DNA of 64,000 bases from CBDFKY01 sp965248995. Its GTDB lineage: Bacteria; Pseudomonadota; Alphaproteobacteria; Rickettsiales; UBA998. The position numbers and the translations under genes were made by a program. Below the pieces are notes generated by a model. The model was given only the letters and a program-made list of their open reading frames with translations, was not told where the DNA came from and made no database searches. Below, piece after piece: positions 25,009 to 33,919 of this stretch; positions within the stretch are counted from its first letter, which is position 1, and each line of letters begins with the position of its first letter. Where the stretch lies: the NCBI GenBank assembly GCA_965248995.1, contig CBDFKY010000006.1, positions 434,001 through 498,000 of the forward strand, given 5' to 3'.

Positions 25009-25547
25009 TGCGTCTTTTTTCCGCCCTGCTGTTTGTCCTACTGTTTCCATTACTCGGCGCCTGTTCCCGCTATACCACGGAGGATTACGCGGATGCCAGA
25101 CCTGAACTCGATATCCGTCATCAGTTGAACGGTTCCTACACGGTGAGCGGAATGATTTTCGACTGGAAGGGAAAAGCGTCCCGCCATTTCACCGCTACGG
25201 TGAAAGCTTCCTGGAATGGCAACAATGGAACGCTGAACGAGCATTTCACCTATAGCGACGGCATGACGCAGGACCGTGTATGGAAGATTATTTTCAGCGA
25301 CGACCATCATTTCACGGGTACCGCCAATGACGTGATCGGCGTGGCGCAAGGTTCGCAGAACGGGAATGCACTGAACATGAATTATACGCTACGGCATAAG
25401 GATACCGACGGCAAAATCATCGATCTTAGCGTCAATGACTGGATTTACCTGACGCAGGGCGGGGTGATGCTCAACCGTACCAAACTTTACAAATGGGGTT
25501 TCCCGGTGGGAGAAGTGTTCCTTTCCTTCGCTAAAGATCCGGAATGA
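25008..25547 (+). CDS. DUF3833-type lipoprotein
   Basis: 179 residues. MRLFSALLFVLLFPLLGAC is a lipoprotein signal with lipobox LGAC. The rest is a beta-rich domain (GMIFDWKGKASRHFTATVKASW, HFTGTANDVIGVAQG, LSVNDWIYLTQGGVMLNRTKLYKWGFPVGEV) matching the DUF3833 family, another regular member of this operon. The start codon shares its A with the MFS stop (TGATG). It is probably anchored in the outer or inner membrane; its role is unknown. Confidence 0.82.
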   Translation: MRLFSALLFVLLFPLLGACSRYTTEDYADARPELDIRHQLNGSYTVSGMIFDWKGKASRHFTATVKASWNGNNGTLNEHFTYSDGMTQDRVWKIIFSDDHHFTGTANDVIGVAQGSQNGNALNMNYTLRHKDTDGKIIDLSVNDWIYLTQGGVMLNRTKLYKWGFPVGEVFLSFAKDPE

Positions 25548-26290
25548 GCCCGGTTTCCCTGCAAGGAAAGCGTATCTGGCTGATCGGTGCGAGCTACGGG
25601 ATCGGCGAGGCGCTGGCGAAACGACTCGCAGGTGCGGGTGCGGTCCTGACGTTAAGCGCACGCAGCGCGGAGAAGATCGGAAATCTGGCGAACCGGCTCG
25701 GCAACGGTGCGCAGGCAGTGCCGTGCGACGCGACGGATATGGAATCCGTCCTGACCGCTTACGCAGAGTGCGGCACACCCGATATGGTTATCTATAACGC
25801 CGGCGCTTACGAGCCGATGAGCTCGGCGGATTTCGATCTTGCGACCGTGGAGCAGATGATTGCTGTAAACCTGATGGGAGCGATACGGGTGATCCATACG
25901 GTGCTGCCGGCCATGCGGGCGGCAAAAGCAGGGCGGATCGTGCTGGTCGGGAGCGTCGCGGGTTATCGCGGACTTCCCAAAGCGATGGGATACGGCCTCA
26001 GTAAGGCGGCGGTGATCCATCTGGCTGAAAATCTGCGACAGGATCTGGATGGTTCGGGCATCGCGGTGCAGCTCGTCAATCCCGGTTTCGTCAAAACGCG
26101 CCTGACGGAGAAAAACCGGTTCCCTATGCCTTTTATCGTGACGCCTGAACAGGCGGCTGAGGCTATGGTCAAAGGGCTTGCAGCGGGAAAATATGAAATC
26201 CATTTTCCACGGCGCCTGACTTTTCCGATGAAACTGATCGCTTCTCTTCCCGCGTCGCTTTATTTCTGGCTTTCCAAAAAGCTTTTATAG
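25544..26290 (+). CDS. Short-chain dehydrogenase/reductase
   Basis: A 248-residue classical SDR. The cofactor motif is GASYGIGEALA; NAGAY stabilises the sheet; the catalytic serine lies in VGSVAGYRG and the tyrosine/lysine pair in YGLSK. A short hydrophobic C-terminus (LIASLPASLYFWL) suggests membrane association. It is the last of the seven coupled genes and overlaps the lipoprotein gene by 4 bases. Its substrate is probably a lipid intermediate, by context only. Confidence 0.88.
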   Translation: MSPVSLQGKRIWLIGASYGIGEALAKRLAGAGAVLTLSARSAEKIGNLANRLGNGAQAVPCDATDMESVLTAYAECGTPDMVIYNAGAYEPMSSADFDLATVEQMIAVNLMGAIRVIHTVLPAMRAAKAGRIVLVGSVAGYRGLPKAMGYGLSKAAVIHLAENLRQDLDGSGIAVQLVNPGFVKTRLTEKNRFPMPFIVTPEQAAEAMVKGLAAGKYEIHFPRRLTFPMKLIASLPASLYFWLSKKLL

Positions 26291-26294
26291 CGTT

Positions 26295-28325
26295 TCAGTG
26301 TTTCTGCACCACCAGCTCCGGCGCAAGGCGGGCGGCCTGGGTATGCTGGGTTACCGTGGTAAAAGGAATCATATCGTCATTTCCACCTTTGGGGAGAGAA
26401 TGGGACTGAGCCGGAAAAAAAGAAGGGATGACGGTGGCGGAATGATTTTCCGTCTTTTGCTCCAAAGGCTTTTCCACCGGATGCGCCGCATCGGCGGAAT
26501 GGAAATCCCTCTCCAGTTTTTCCGCCGTCAGCCGGTTATACGTCGCTTTCACGTCCGGATGTTCCATCAGATAATTATGAATCTCGGCCCGGTCGATCGC
26601 CCGCGCCTTCTGGCTGATTTCCACCAGAGCCGGTGTGGTGCTGCTGTTCAGGGTGGCCTGCAGATCCACCGCATAGGTCTGCAGCACTTCCTCCAGCGGT
26701 ACTTTCTTGTCTTCCAGCAGCACCCGAACGTCCTTGACCGCCTGGATACTGTAACGGTTGGCGATTTCGACGTAAGCCAGCGTCTTTTCCGGCTGCGCCA
26801 GGTCGATCAGGTCATGCCCTAGCAGATACAAATATTTCGGCATGGTAAAATACCGTTTTTCCCCGAGAATTTCCTGCGTCAGCTGTTCTACCTGATCGTG
26901 ATTCGTCGTGAAACCATGCTTATATTTATAGGTGGTGTTCATCAATTCCGCCATACGGGCGAAAATCGTATTGGAGAGCCGCCAGTTGGCGCTGTCGTGC
27001 ATATCGTGGCTCGTGGCGTCCTTGAACAGCGTATCCGGGTTGTTGGTCAGGTTATATTTCTGGTACAAATCGAGCAGGTCGGAAGCCCGCATGGGGTCGC
27101 CAAGTCCATGCTGCGGATTGAGTTTGCGGTCGATCATATCCGTCAGGTCGGTCAGGATAGACGTGGTTTTACGCTGCGTCTCGCCGACCAGCAGCAATCC
27201 TTTCGCGCCTAGCGCCAGTTCTCCGAGCGGCAGGTATTGCAGTCCACCAAGACCAGGAACGCGCCCGAGATGCCGTCCGAAAAACAATGCATCGGTGCCG
27301 AGCCGCCATAAGTTTTTTTCAAAAAACTCATTACAGGTTTCCCGGACAATCTTATTATCCGAAAGGAATATGTCCTGAAGCGTGATGTTGTCAGGATTGG
27401 CATATTTTTCATACGCCACCGTTTCGGCGAAGGTCTTGTAGATATCTTTCAGTACGCGGTTGCCATACGATATCGTTACCGCAAGACTTCCGAGGCCGAG
27501 AGCGGTATCAAAGGAAAATCCCCACAGGTTGGAGCGCATTTTTTCCTTCATCAATTTCAGATTGGTTTCAAAATTACTGCCCGTCTTATTTACCTGATCG
27601 CCCAGCCAGAGATGCCTCGTCAATTGCAAGGGCTGCACCGCCTGCTCCTCCGCAATCCTGGTTGCGTCGGATTTATATTCTTGCAAATGCGTAAATTGTT
27701 TGCAGAAATCCAAGAGGTTTGTTTCCGCATTATTGATCTGTCCAATGGATCTTAACAGATCAACTACCTGGTTATACTCTTTGGGATTATGGTTCTTTAG
27801 GAACTCATTGCTCAGTTCCCCAACGTTTCGCCTGCCGTCATCCGTCGCGCTTCGGATAAAGCCCGTCAGTATGTCCGCATCTTTCGTACTGAAATGGTCG
27901 ACCGTATTGGCGATGTGGTGGGGAAGATTCCACCATGTGGCGGTATCCGCTTTCGGAGAATCGAATTCAAACAGCGTATCTATACCGGCGCGGGCGAAGT
28001 AGCGCGCGGTGAGCGCAGGCATCAACAGGCGGAAATATCCCGGGGTACTGGGAATATTACTGGTAATTCCCACATGCAGGGGATTTTCCATCTCATCGGC
28101 GCGGTTGGAAGCGATCCGGATCGTTTGTCCGTCCTCAAGCGTGATGTCACGGAAGGGTTGCTGGTGAATTTCGTTTGCCGGCCCGGTGATTGTGGGAACA
28201 CCGCCGTTTTTTTCGTTCTGATCTGGAATGTCGGAAGCGACAGGGCGAACGGCAGGCGCGCCTGCCTGCGAAGGCCCTGTTTTCGAAGGGGTTTCAATAG
28301 TAAGCTGTGCGGGTATGTCGGCCAT
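26295..28325 (-). CDS. Large orphan protein, unknown function
   Basis: About 676 residues from ATG 28325 (MADIPAQLTIETPSK); a further in-frame start lies at 28364. No family is recognised. The N-terminal 60 residues are Pro/Thr-rich and look disordered. The body is mostly helical with TWWNLPHHIANTVDHF near residue 130 and a possible weak membrane-seeking segment (FDTALGLGSLAVTISYG). The C-terminal 70 residues are again low-complexity and polar. There is no signal peptide. It is convergent with the SDR gene, 4 bases apart. The modular, unanchored layout in a T4SS-bearing genome makes it a candidate effector or large cytoplasmic accessory protein; nothing proves this. Confidence 0.55.
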   Translation of the reverse strand: MADIPAQLTIETPSKTGPSQAGAPAVRPVASDIPDQNEKNGGVPTITGPANEIHQQPFRDITLEDGQTIRIASNRADEMENPLHVGITSNIPSTPGYFRLLMPALTARYFARAGIDTLFEFDSPKADTATWWNLPHHIANTVDHFSTKDADILTGFIRSATDDGRRNVGELSNEFLKNHNPKEYNQVVDLLRSIGQINNAETNLLDFCKQFTHLQEYKSDATRIAEEQAVQPLQLTRHLWLGDQVNKTGSNFETNLKLMKEKMRSNLWGFSFDTALGLGSLAVTISYGNRVLKDIYKTFAETVAYEKYANPDNITLQDIFLSDNKIVRETCNEFFEKNLWRLGTDALFFGRHLGRVPGLGGLQYLPLGELALGAKGLLLVGETQRKTTSILTDLTDMIDRKLNPQHGLGDPMRASDLLDLYQKYNLTNNPDTLFKDATSHDMHDSANWRLSNTIFARMAELMNTTYKYKHGFTTNHDQVEQLTQEILGEKRYFTMPKYLYLLGHDLIDLAQPEKTLAYVEIANRYSIQAVKDVRVLLEDKKVPLEEVLQTYAVDLQATLNSSTTPALVEISQKARAIDRAEIHNYLMEHPDVKATYNRLTAEKLERDFHSADAAHPVEKPLEQKTENHSATVIPSFFPAQSHSLPKGGNDDMIPFTTVTQHTQAARLAPELVVQKH

Positions 28326-28481
28326 GCAACGGTTTAAAAGAGTGGTTCCTGCGAATGTAGGCACAGTCTATCACAAACTCCTCCTTTACCCAAAACGTAT
28401 GTGGACGAATCCATATGAAGATTGCATGAACGTCGCATAGGGGATCCGGCAGTCATGAATTTCATGCATGGCTACGGAAAA

Positions 28482-28781
28482 TCAGCGCACGATCACGATT
28501 TCACGTTCCGCCGCCATCGGCAGTTCGCGCCGTGCCAGTTCGCCGAGCAGGTCCGCGTCGATCGCATCGCCTTTTATCAGGGAAATGTTGTGTTCCATCC
28601 GTATACGCTCCTCCTGCACACGGGCGATTTCGTCGTGCAGCATGCGTTGTTTATGTTGATGGATCGCCCGCCCGATCAATCCCTGGTCACCGTGCATCAG
28701 GTGAAAGGCGAGGTAAAACAGCAACACTCCGATCAATGCGGAACGGCACAGGCTGCGGGTGAAATACGTCATTTTCGTCAT
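28482..28781 (-). CDS. ftsB: FtsB/DivIC-like septum formation initiator
   Basis: 99 residues: one N-terminal membrane helix (SALIGVLLFYLAFHLM) followed by a periplasmic coiled coil (AIHQHKQRMLHDEIARVQEERIRME in two halves) and the DivIC end pattern IDADLLGELARRELPM. FtsB-type proteins link the divisome with FtsL and FtsQ. In alphaproteobacteria the gene usually sits between eno and pdhA, neither of which is present here. The start at 28781 is chosen because upstream in-frame codons do not extend the conserved pattern. Confidence 0.75.
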   Translation of the reverse strand: MTKMTYFTRSLCRSALIGVLLFYLAFHLMHGDQGLIGRAIHQHKQRMLHDEIARVQEERIRMEHNISLIKGDAIDADLLGELARRELPMAAEREIVIVR

Positions 28782-28878
28782 GGTGAAATCCTGACAAAAA
28801 AACGGGTTTCCCGCAACTTTATTCCATAAGGTAAACAGCGCAACTCCTGACTTTGGCGCTGCTGCGTGGCAAACGATC

Positions 28879-29493
28879 CTATTTACGGTATCCTTTGCGG
28901 GTAAAGCGGGGGTCATAAAGCTCGAACAGGCTGTCTTTCATGGCCACATTCAGTTCCGCATTGCCGAGGGCGATACGGGTTTCCTCGCCTTTGGCGTCCT
29001 TCATCACGATCGCCCGCAGCTTCATCGGATGCATCTCGCATTCGAAGGTGATCTCCCCTTCGTCTTCCTTATGCGTCTGCGTCACTTTCACGGTAGCCAC
29101 GCCATCTTTCGCGAATCCCTGCAGGATTTTTAGGGAAGCGTCGTGAAAATGAATCATGTCCTGCGCCAGAACGCCCGCCAGGCTGCCTTCCAGCGGAATA
29201 TCGCTCACCTGTTCCAGCTCTGAATCGTAGTAGCGCAGGAATGTGCCCACTGTCACCATCAAGATCGGGACGGGCGGATGGTATTGCCAACGCATCTTCC
29301 CGGGCCGCTTGAGCCAGAGGGTGCCCTCGGAACTGGTGCCGTCCGGCGCGGTCTGGATGAATTCCGATTTCAGGCTGCGGATGGTGTTGAGGTAGGTCTC
29401 GACCAACGCGACGGTGGCGTCGTCTATCGCGGCCGCGTGGGCCGTCGACATCGCCAGCAGTGTAATGAAACAAAAGAAACGTAAAATTCTCAT
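28879..29493 (-). CDS. lolA: Outer-membrane lipoprotein carrier protein LolA
   Basis: 204 residues with signal peptide MRILRFFCFITLLAMSTAHA. LolA is the periplasmic chaperone that carries lipoproteins from LolCDE to the outer membrane. Conserved blocks: IRSLKSEFIQTAPDG, GTLWLKRPGKMRWQYHPP (including the arginine region near the cavity) and a beta-rich body with LFELYDPRF at the end. It overlaps the recR stop by 4 bases, so it is in one operon with recR. Confidence 0.88.
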   Translation of the reverse strand: MRILRFFCFITLLAMSTAHAAAIDDATVALVETYLNTIRSLKSEFIQTAPDGTSSEGTLWLKRPGKMRWQYHPPVPILMVTVGTFLRYYDSELEQVSDIPLEGSLAGVLAQDMIHFHDASLKILQGFAKDGVATVKVTQTHKEDEGEITFECEMHPMKLRAIVMKDAKGEETRIALGNAELNVAMKDSLFELYDPRFTRKGYRK

Positions 29494-30098
29494 ACTACCA
29501 TCCTTGCCTGTAGCGCGGCGCCGAGCGTTCCGTCATCCAGATAATCCAGTTCACCGCCGAGCGGGATGCCCTGCGCCAGACGGGTAATGCGGACCTGCAG
29601 CCCTTCCAGCGCGTCGGTAATGTAATGTGCAGTGGTCTGGCCGTCCGCCGTGGCGTTGGTCGCCAGGATCACTTCCCTGGTGCCGCTTTCCGTTACCCTG
29701 TGCACCAGCAGGGGGATGCCGAGCTGTTCCGGTCCCGTTCCGTCCATGGCGGAAAGTACCCCGCCCAGCACATGATACATGCCCTGGTACATGCCGCCCC
29801 GTTCCATCGCCCACAAGTCGGCCACGTCTTCCACCACGCAGATGGTCGCAGCGTCGCGTCCCGGATCACGACACAAGGTGCAGGGGGAGATCACGTCCAG
29901 CGTCCGGCAGGTTTCGCACGTGCGGACTTCTTCCATCACATGCTGCAACTGCAGGAGCAGCGGTTCGAGTACCGCCGACTTACGCCGCAGCAGATGCAGC
30001 ACGATACGGCGCGCCGAGCGGTTACCGAGGCCCGGCAGCCGTGCGACGGAAGTGATCAGTTGGGCGATTACGCCCGGATAGGAAGGGGGATACGTCAT
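29490..30098 (-). CDS. recR: Recombination protein RecR
   Basis: 202 residues. RecR acts with RecO and RecF to load RecA at gaps. The N-terminal helix-hairpin-helix is LITSVARLPGLGNRSARRIVLHLL. The zinc finger is CETCRTLDVISPCTLC and the Toprim domain begins ICVVEDVADLWAMER. Start ATG at 30098 (MTYPPSYPGVIAQL) is the normal position; an in-frame extension to 30158 is not conserved-looking. recR normally follows dnaX and ybaB; here it follows GTA-like genes instead. Confidence 0.93.
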   Translation of the reverse strand: MTYPPSYPGVIAQLITSVARLPGLGNRSARRIVLHLLRRKSAVLEPLLLQLQHVMEEVRTCETCRTLDVISPCTLCRDPGRDAATICVVEDVADLWAMERGGMYQGMYHVLGGVLSAMDGTGPEQLGIPLLVHRVTESGTREVILATNATADGQTTAHYITDALEGLQVRITRLAQGIPLGGELDYLDDGTLGAALQARMVV

Positions 30099-30154
30099 TG
30101 GTTTCCACCTGCATACATCACTTTTACGAAAAACGGAACAGGTTTGCGTGCATG

Positions 30155-30565
30155 TCATGCATCGTGGATGATCGCGGTATAGGACATATGGCCCCGCCTG
30201 CGGCGCTCTTCCACGTGGGCCGTTTCACTTTTGCGCAAAGTCAGGTTCACCATCTCGCCCACCGTCAGATTTAACGAATGCCACAGCAGCAACGATTCCA
30301 CCCGCTGCATCACGTCGAAAAGCTCGGCGTTTCCATCGTAGTCCGACCATACTTCCAGTGCAAACACATGTTCCGAGATGCCTGCATTATATCCTGCGGA
30401 GCGGTTATGCCATGCATTCATCTGAACGACGATATACGGAAACGTCGCCTCAGGCGGGACGTAATCAAACACACCGCTTACCGCGGCGCCGAGTACGGTA
30501 TCGGTGCCGAGCCTTTCAATGACGGCGCGTTGCAGGGATTCCGTGAGCAGGGATAGAGCCGTCAT
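30155..30565 (-). CDS. GTA/phage tail-completion protein (DUF3168, GTA g8-like)
   Basis: 136 residues of the DUF3168 family: AVSGVFDYVPPEATFPYIVVQMN, ISEHVFALEVWSDYDGNAELFDVMQRVESLL. In RcGTA-type agents and tailed phages this protein sits at the head-tail joint. It overlaps the upstream gene by 4 bases (ATGA). Together with the next two genes it has the order of g6-g7-g8 of the alphaproteobacterial gene transfer agent. The reading frame is intact. Confidence 0.78.
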   Translation of the reverse strand: MTALSLLTESLQRAVIERLGTDTVLGAAVSGVFDYVPPEATFPYIVVQMNAWHNRSAGYNAGISEHVFALEVWSDYDGNAELFDVMQRVESLLLWHSLNLTVGEMVNLTLRKSETAHVEERRRRGHMSYTAIIHDA

Positions 30566-30903
30566 AAGGATGATTCTCCAGCCGTTGAAATGCGGCATTC
30601 CGTAAAACGCGGGTCAAAGACGGAAGTTGCCACCCATTCGATCCGGTAGATGCTGCTGTTCAGTATACAGCGCATACTCGCATTCACCCCGTCATCCCGA
30701 CGGATCGTCACCCGTTTCGTCACGCGTGATCGGAGCGTATCCGATTCGGAGGTTGAAGCTCCGTTGAACAGTTGTACGTACGCCCAGCGGGTCGCGTAAG
30801 CTTCCCATGCCGACTGAAAGCCGCCTATTCCGTCCGCGCTGCGTGCTTCCTGTTGAAAAAGGACCCGCTCTTTAAGCATCCCCGCATGAATTAAAGCGTT
30901 CAT
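30562..30903 (-). CDS. GTA/phage head-closure (head-tail adaptor) protein, g7-like
   Basis: 113 residues of the SPP1 gp16-type head-tail adaptor family: MLKERVLFQQEARSADGIGG with SAWEAYATRWAYVQ, followed by VTKRVTIRRDDGVN and YRIEWVA. These small barrels close the head after DNA packaging. It overlaps both neighbouring genes by 4 bases, so all three are translated together. Confidence 0.78.
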   Translation of the reverse strand: MNALIHAGMLKERVLFQQEARSADGIGGFQSAWEAYATRWAYVQLFNGASTSESDTLRSRVTKRVTIRRDDGVNASMRCILNSSIYRIEWVATSVFDPRFTECRISTAGESSL

Positions 30904-31433
30904 ACGCGAATCTCGCGGTAGGTTTCATAGGTCTGGATCGCCGCCGGTATGGGCGCGTCGGTGCCGCGCATATCGTAACACATGGCGAGATGCATCAGCA
31001 TGGCCTGGCGCATGTCATGGTCGGGAGCGGCGGCATTCCCGGCATCGTAGGCGATGCTGATGAGGGGACCGCAGAGCGGCGTATCCACATGTAATAACGA
31101 CGTGTTGAGCAACCGGTAAGCGGATGCGGGAACCGTCACCACGGCGCCGCTCTCGTCGCGGGTCTGGATCAGAGTGACGGAGCGGACGGGACGCATCGGC
31201 AGCGTGATGTCGCACGGCAGGCTCTGCAGGTAATCCACCTGCCAGCTCTGCTCTACCAGCGCGCGTCCGATCATCTCTTCGGCATGGCAGCGTACCGCCA
31301 CGATCATTTCACTGATGAGCAGGTCTTCTTCCGTATGGTCGACCCGCAGATAAAGTTTCGCCTCGGCAAGGGTGATGAGTTCCGCAGGCGCGGATGACGT
31401 ACGTCGCAGGGCGAAATAAGGGGTGGGTGACAT
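30900..31433 (-). CDS. GTA/phage head-tail connector protein, g6-like
   Basis: 177 residues of the phiE125 gp8/gp6-type connector family: ITLAEAKLYLRVDHTEEDLLISEMIVAV in two parts, then EEMIGRALVEQSWQVDYL and ISIAYDAGN near the C-terminus. It is the first of the three GTA-like genes. Upstream there is no capsid, portal or terminase gene but an RDD membrane protein, and downstream of g8 comes recR, so the cluster is a fragment. Confidence 0.78.
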   Translation of the reverse strand: MSPTPYFALRRTSSAPAELITLAEAKLYLRVDHTEEDLLISEMIVAVRCHAEEMIGRALVEQSWQVDYLQSLPCDITLPMRPVRSVTLIQTRDESGAVVTVPASAYRLLNTSLLHVDTPLCGPLISIAYDAGNAAAPDHDMRQAMLMHLAMCYDMRGTDAPIPAAIQTYETYREIRV

Positions 31434-31516
31434 GGTTCCTCGCGGGGCTGAATGATGCCCTCATCTGTGACGATGGGAGGAACGGGCCGGAAGGGGTAAA
31501 AATCAGATGCCCGGTA

Positions 31517-32143
31517 CTATTTCAGGGATCGCGGCGTACAGCGCAGCACGCAGCTGTGAAACAGCCGGTCCCATAACACGCGGTTATAGTTCCCGTTCAG
31601 CATGGGCCAGACCATCAGGAACTGCAGCAGTACCGGAACGATATAAAACAATTCGCTGAGCGAACTGTAGGACATGTCCAGTGAGGAATCGGTAGAAAAA
31701 TTTCCGGGAATCACATGGAGAATTTCCCCGGACCCGAAGATCAGCATGATGAGCGTCGGCGTTGAAAAGACGATGAACCGTCCGATAGCCGCCACGGGTG
31801 AGAGGGTGCCGCCGAAAATGTCGGCAACGTAGATGCGCATCAGTCCCTGACCCGGAGTGGCACGAAGTGATGAGGCGTTCCACAGCGCGACGTAAGTTCC
31901 CCACGTCAGGAAAAACCATAAGGGCAGGGACGGCATCGGCTGGTGCGGAGACAGGGAAAAAAACGTGGCCGCTTTAGGAAAGGCGTACCATACCAGCGCC
32001 GTGATGATCGCCATATCGATCATGAAAGCCAGCAGACGCCTTGCGGCGCTCGCTACCAGGATGTCGGAGGCAAGCGGCAGGGAACCGGCATTCCCGGTTC
32101 TGGAAGGCCTCTGCAGCGAATCACGTTCTGGTTTGTTGTCCAT
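31517..32143 (-). CDS. RDD family membrane protein
   Basis: 208 residues with about four membrane helices. The family arginine/aspartate pattern is seen in ARRLLAFMIDMAIITALV, and ATPGQGLMRIYVAD is the second RDD block. RDD proteins are integral membrane proteins of poorly known role, some involved in cation/proton exchange. The start at 32143 (MDNKPERDSL) is chosen because a further upstream start would overlap the preceding gene by more than 100 bases. Even so the 5' end overlaps the next minus-strand gene by 23 bases. Confidence 0.78.
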   Translation of the reverse strand: MDNKPERDSLQRPSRTGNAGSLPLASDILVASAARRLLAFMIDMAIITALVWYAFPKAATFFSLSPHQPMPSLPLWFFLTWGTYVALWNASSLRATPGQGLMRIYVADIFGGTLSPVAAIGRFIVFSTPTLIMLIFGSGEILHVIPGNFSTDSSLDMSYSSLSELFYIVPVLLQFLMVWPMLNGNYNRVLWDRLFHSCVLRCTPRSLK

Positions 32144-32789
32144 GGGAATGGTATAGTGACGCAATTCCCGCCAAAGCTCCAGCGATATTTGGCAAAACCA
32201 TCGCCATGCCGTCACGGGCGATGCAGGCGGCGTCTTCTTTCGCCACACCCGTTTTCTCCAGGATCCGCTCCAGGTTCCTCTGTACTTCCTCGTTGGGCCG
32301 GGTGAGCATGGTGTTGAGCGTCAGCGCGCTGCCGAGCTGTACCGTATGATCCCATATCGCGGCGCTGAGATAAGGGTTCGAGATGCCGCCTTTTCCGGAT
32401 TCGGAAAGTTTCATGCCCAGCTGATGATCGAAAAAGCGCATCAGTACCGCCTGGGCGGCGATGGACAACCCGGTACGGATTCCGTTGTCGATGAACGCGT
32501 CCGCGTAGATATAGGCCCTGTCTTTCGGAGCGGCCGCATGGCGGAGGGCCGTTTCCTTGTCGGTCTCCAGGGCCGGAAAACTGTCCGCCAGAGAGTCAAG
32601 CTGCGGTAAGACGGGCGTGAGCGCGTGGGCGAACGCCTTTTTCACCGGTTTGAGCGCCGTCTGATGATCGACTAAATGCGCAGCGCCGAGAAACACCGTC
32701 GCACTGCATATTTCGGTCGCGATACGACTCGCCGTAATGGCGGCAAGCGGGTGCCTTTTGGCGGCGGTGACGATGGATTGCGGAAACAT
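32121..32789 (-). CDS. Orphan protein, unknown function
   Basis: 222 residues, start ATG at 32789. It is alanine-rich and mostly helical: TEICSATVFLGAAHLV near residue 30 and NIAGALAGIASLYHS near the C-terminus are hydrophobic but short for membrane helices. No family or motif is recognised. It is probably co-transcribed with the RDD gene, which its 3' end overlaps by 23 bases. The style (Ala-rich, helical, no signal) resembles the 676-residue orphan at 26.3 kb, but no clear homology between them was seen. Confidence 0.55.
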   Translation of the reverse strand: MFPQSIVTAAKRHPLAAITASRIATEICSATVFLGAAHLVDHQTALKPVKKAFAHALTPVLPQLDSLADSFPALETDKETALRHAAAPKDRAYIYADAFIDNGIRTGLSIAAQAVLMRFFDHQLGMKLSESGKGGISNPYLSAAIWDHTVQLGSALTLNTMLTRPNEEVQRNLERILEKTGVAKEDAACIARDGMAMVLPNIAGALAGIASLYHSHGQQTRT

Positions 32790-32889
32790 GAAGAAGCGTT
32801 TAATCCGAATAATAATATTTTACTATTCTATCACACGGCGGGTAGCGATGTCATGACAGTTTCATGAAAACCCGCTGAAAATTAAGAGA

Positions 32890-33834
32890 TTAACGGGCAG
32901 TCTTGAGCGCAGGTTTGTCGTCGGCCAGGAAAACGCCTTTCGGAAGGGAAAAGATTTTCAGGACCGGCGCCGAAACATAAATGGAGGAATAGGTTCCCAC
33001 GATGATCCCCACGAACAGCGCCAGCGAAAATCCGCGGATCACTTCCCCGCCGAGCCAGGCCAGTACGGCGGCGGCGGCGATGGCCGTGGCACTGGTAAGC
33101 AGGGTGCGGGACAATGTCTGGTTGAGGCTGAGGTCGATGATCTCTTCAACGGTTTTATTATTATGCTTGCGCATGTTTTCGCGGATGCGGTCATAAATCA
33201 CCACGGAATCATTCATGGAATAGCCGATCACGGTGAGAATGGCCGCCACCGACGTCAGGCCGAACTCGAGACGGCTCAGTGCGAAAAACCCGATCACGAT
33301 GATGGCGTCATGCAGTAACGCGAGCAGGGCACCGACGCCGAACTGCCATTCGAAGCGGAACCAGATATACAGCATGATACCCCCCAGCGCGCAGGCGAGG
33401 GACAGCAGGCCGGACTGCAGCATTTCCCTGCCGACCGCCGGGCCGACATAATCCACCCGCCGGAATTCCACGCTTTTCCCCAGCTTCTCGTTCAGCGTCC
33501 GCTTCACTTCCTCCACGATCGCGCTTTGCTGCTTGAGAGGATTTCCCTTCATGCGGATCAGCACGTTGTGTGGATCCCCGAACAACTGCAGGTTGGTCTC
33601 GCCGTAATCCGGATGGTTGAAGAGGGGACGCAGGCTGGCGAGATCCGCAGGCTGTTCGGTGCGGATCTCGAACAGGAGGCCACCGGCGAAATCGATGCCG
33701 TAATTCAGGCCGCGCGTCGATATCAGGCCGATGATCGCCAGCATGAGGGCGACGGAGATATAGGCGGCGGGCCGGGCATAGGCCATGAAACGCCACCGCT
33801 GATCCTGTGAAATAAAACGTAGGGCAAGTTTCAT
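32890..33834 (-). CDS. secF: Protein translocase subunit SecF
   Basis: 314 residues. SecF works with SecD in the inner membrane to drive late steps of Sec export using the proton gradient. It has six membrane helices and the family blocks GLNYGIDFAGGLLFEI, RRVDYVGPAVGREM and VIGYSMNDSVVIYDRIREN. Length is normal. secD, almost always just upstream, is absent from this side; the preceding gene is an orphan of unknown function. A short gap separates it from the virB4-like gene upstream. Confidence 0.95.
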   Translation of the reverse strand: MKLALRFISQDQRWRFMAYARPAAYISVALMLAIIGLISTRGLNYGIDFAGGLLFEIRTEQPADLASLRPLFNHPDYGETNLQLFGDPHNVLIRMKGNPLKQQSAIVEEVKRTLNEKLGKSVEFRRVDYVGPAVGREMLQSGLLSLACALGGIMLYIWFRFEWQFGVGALLALLHDAIIVIGFFALSRLEFGLTSVAAILTVIGYSMNDSVVIYDRIRENMRKHNNKTVEEIIDLSLNQTLSRTLLTSATAIAAAAVLAWLGGEVIRGFSLALFVGIIVGTYSSIYVSAPVLKIFSLPKGVFLADDKPALKTAR

Positions 33835-33919
33835 GGGCGTACGAAAAGCTCGGATGGGTAATCCCTGTTGATACGACAGCTGGGCGATTTGTCAAGCGTT
33901 GTCGCCGGAAGAACCCCGC

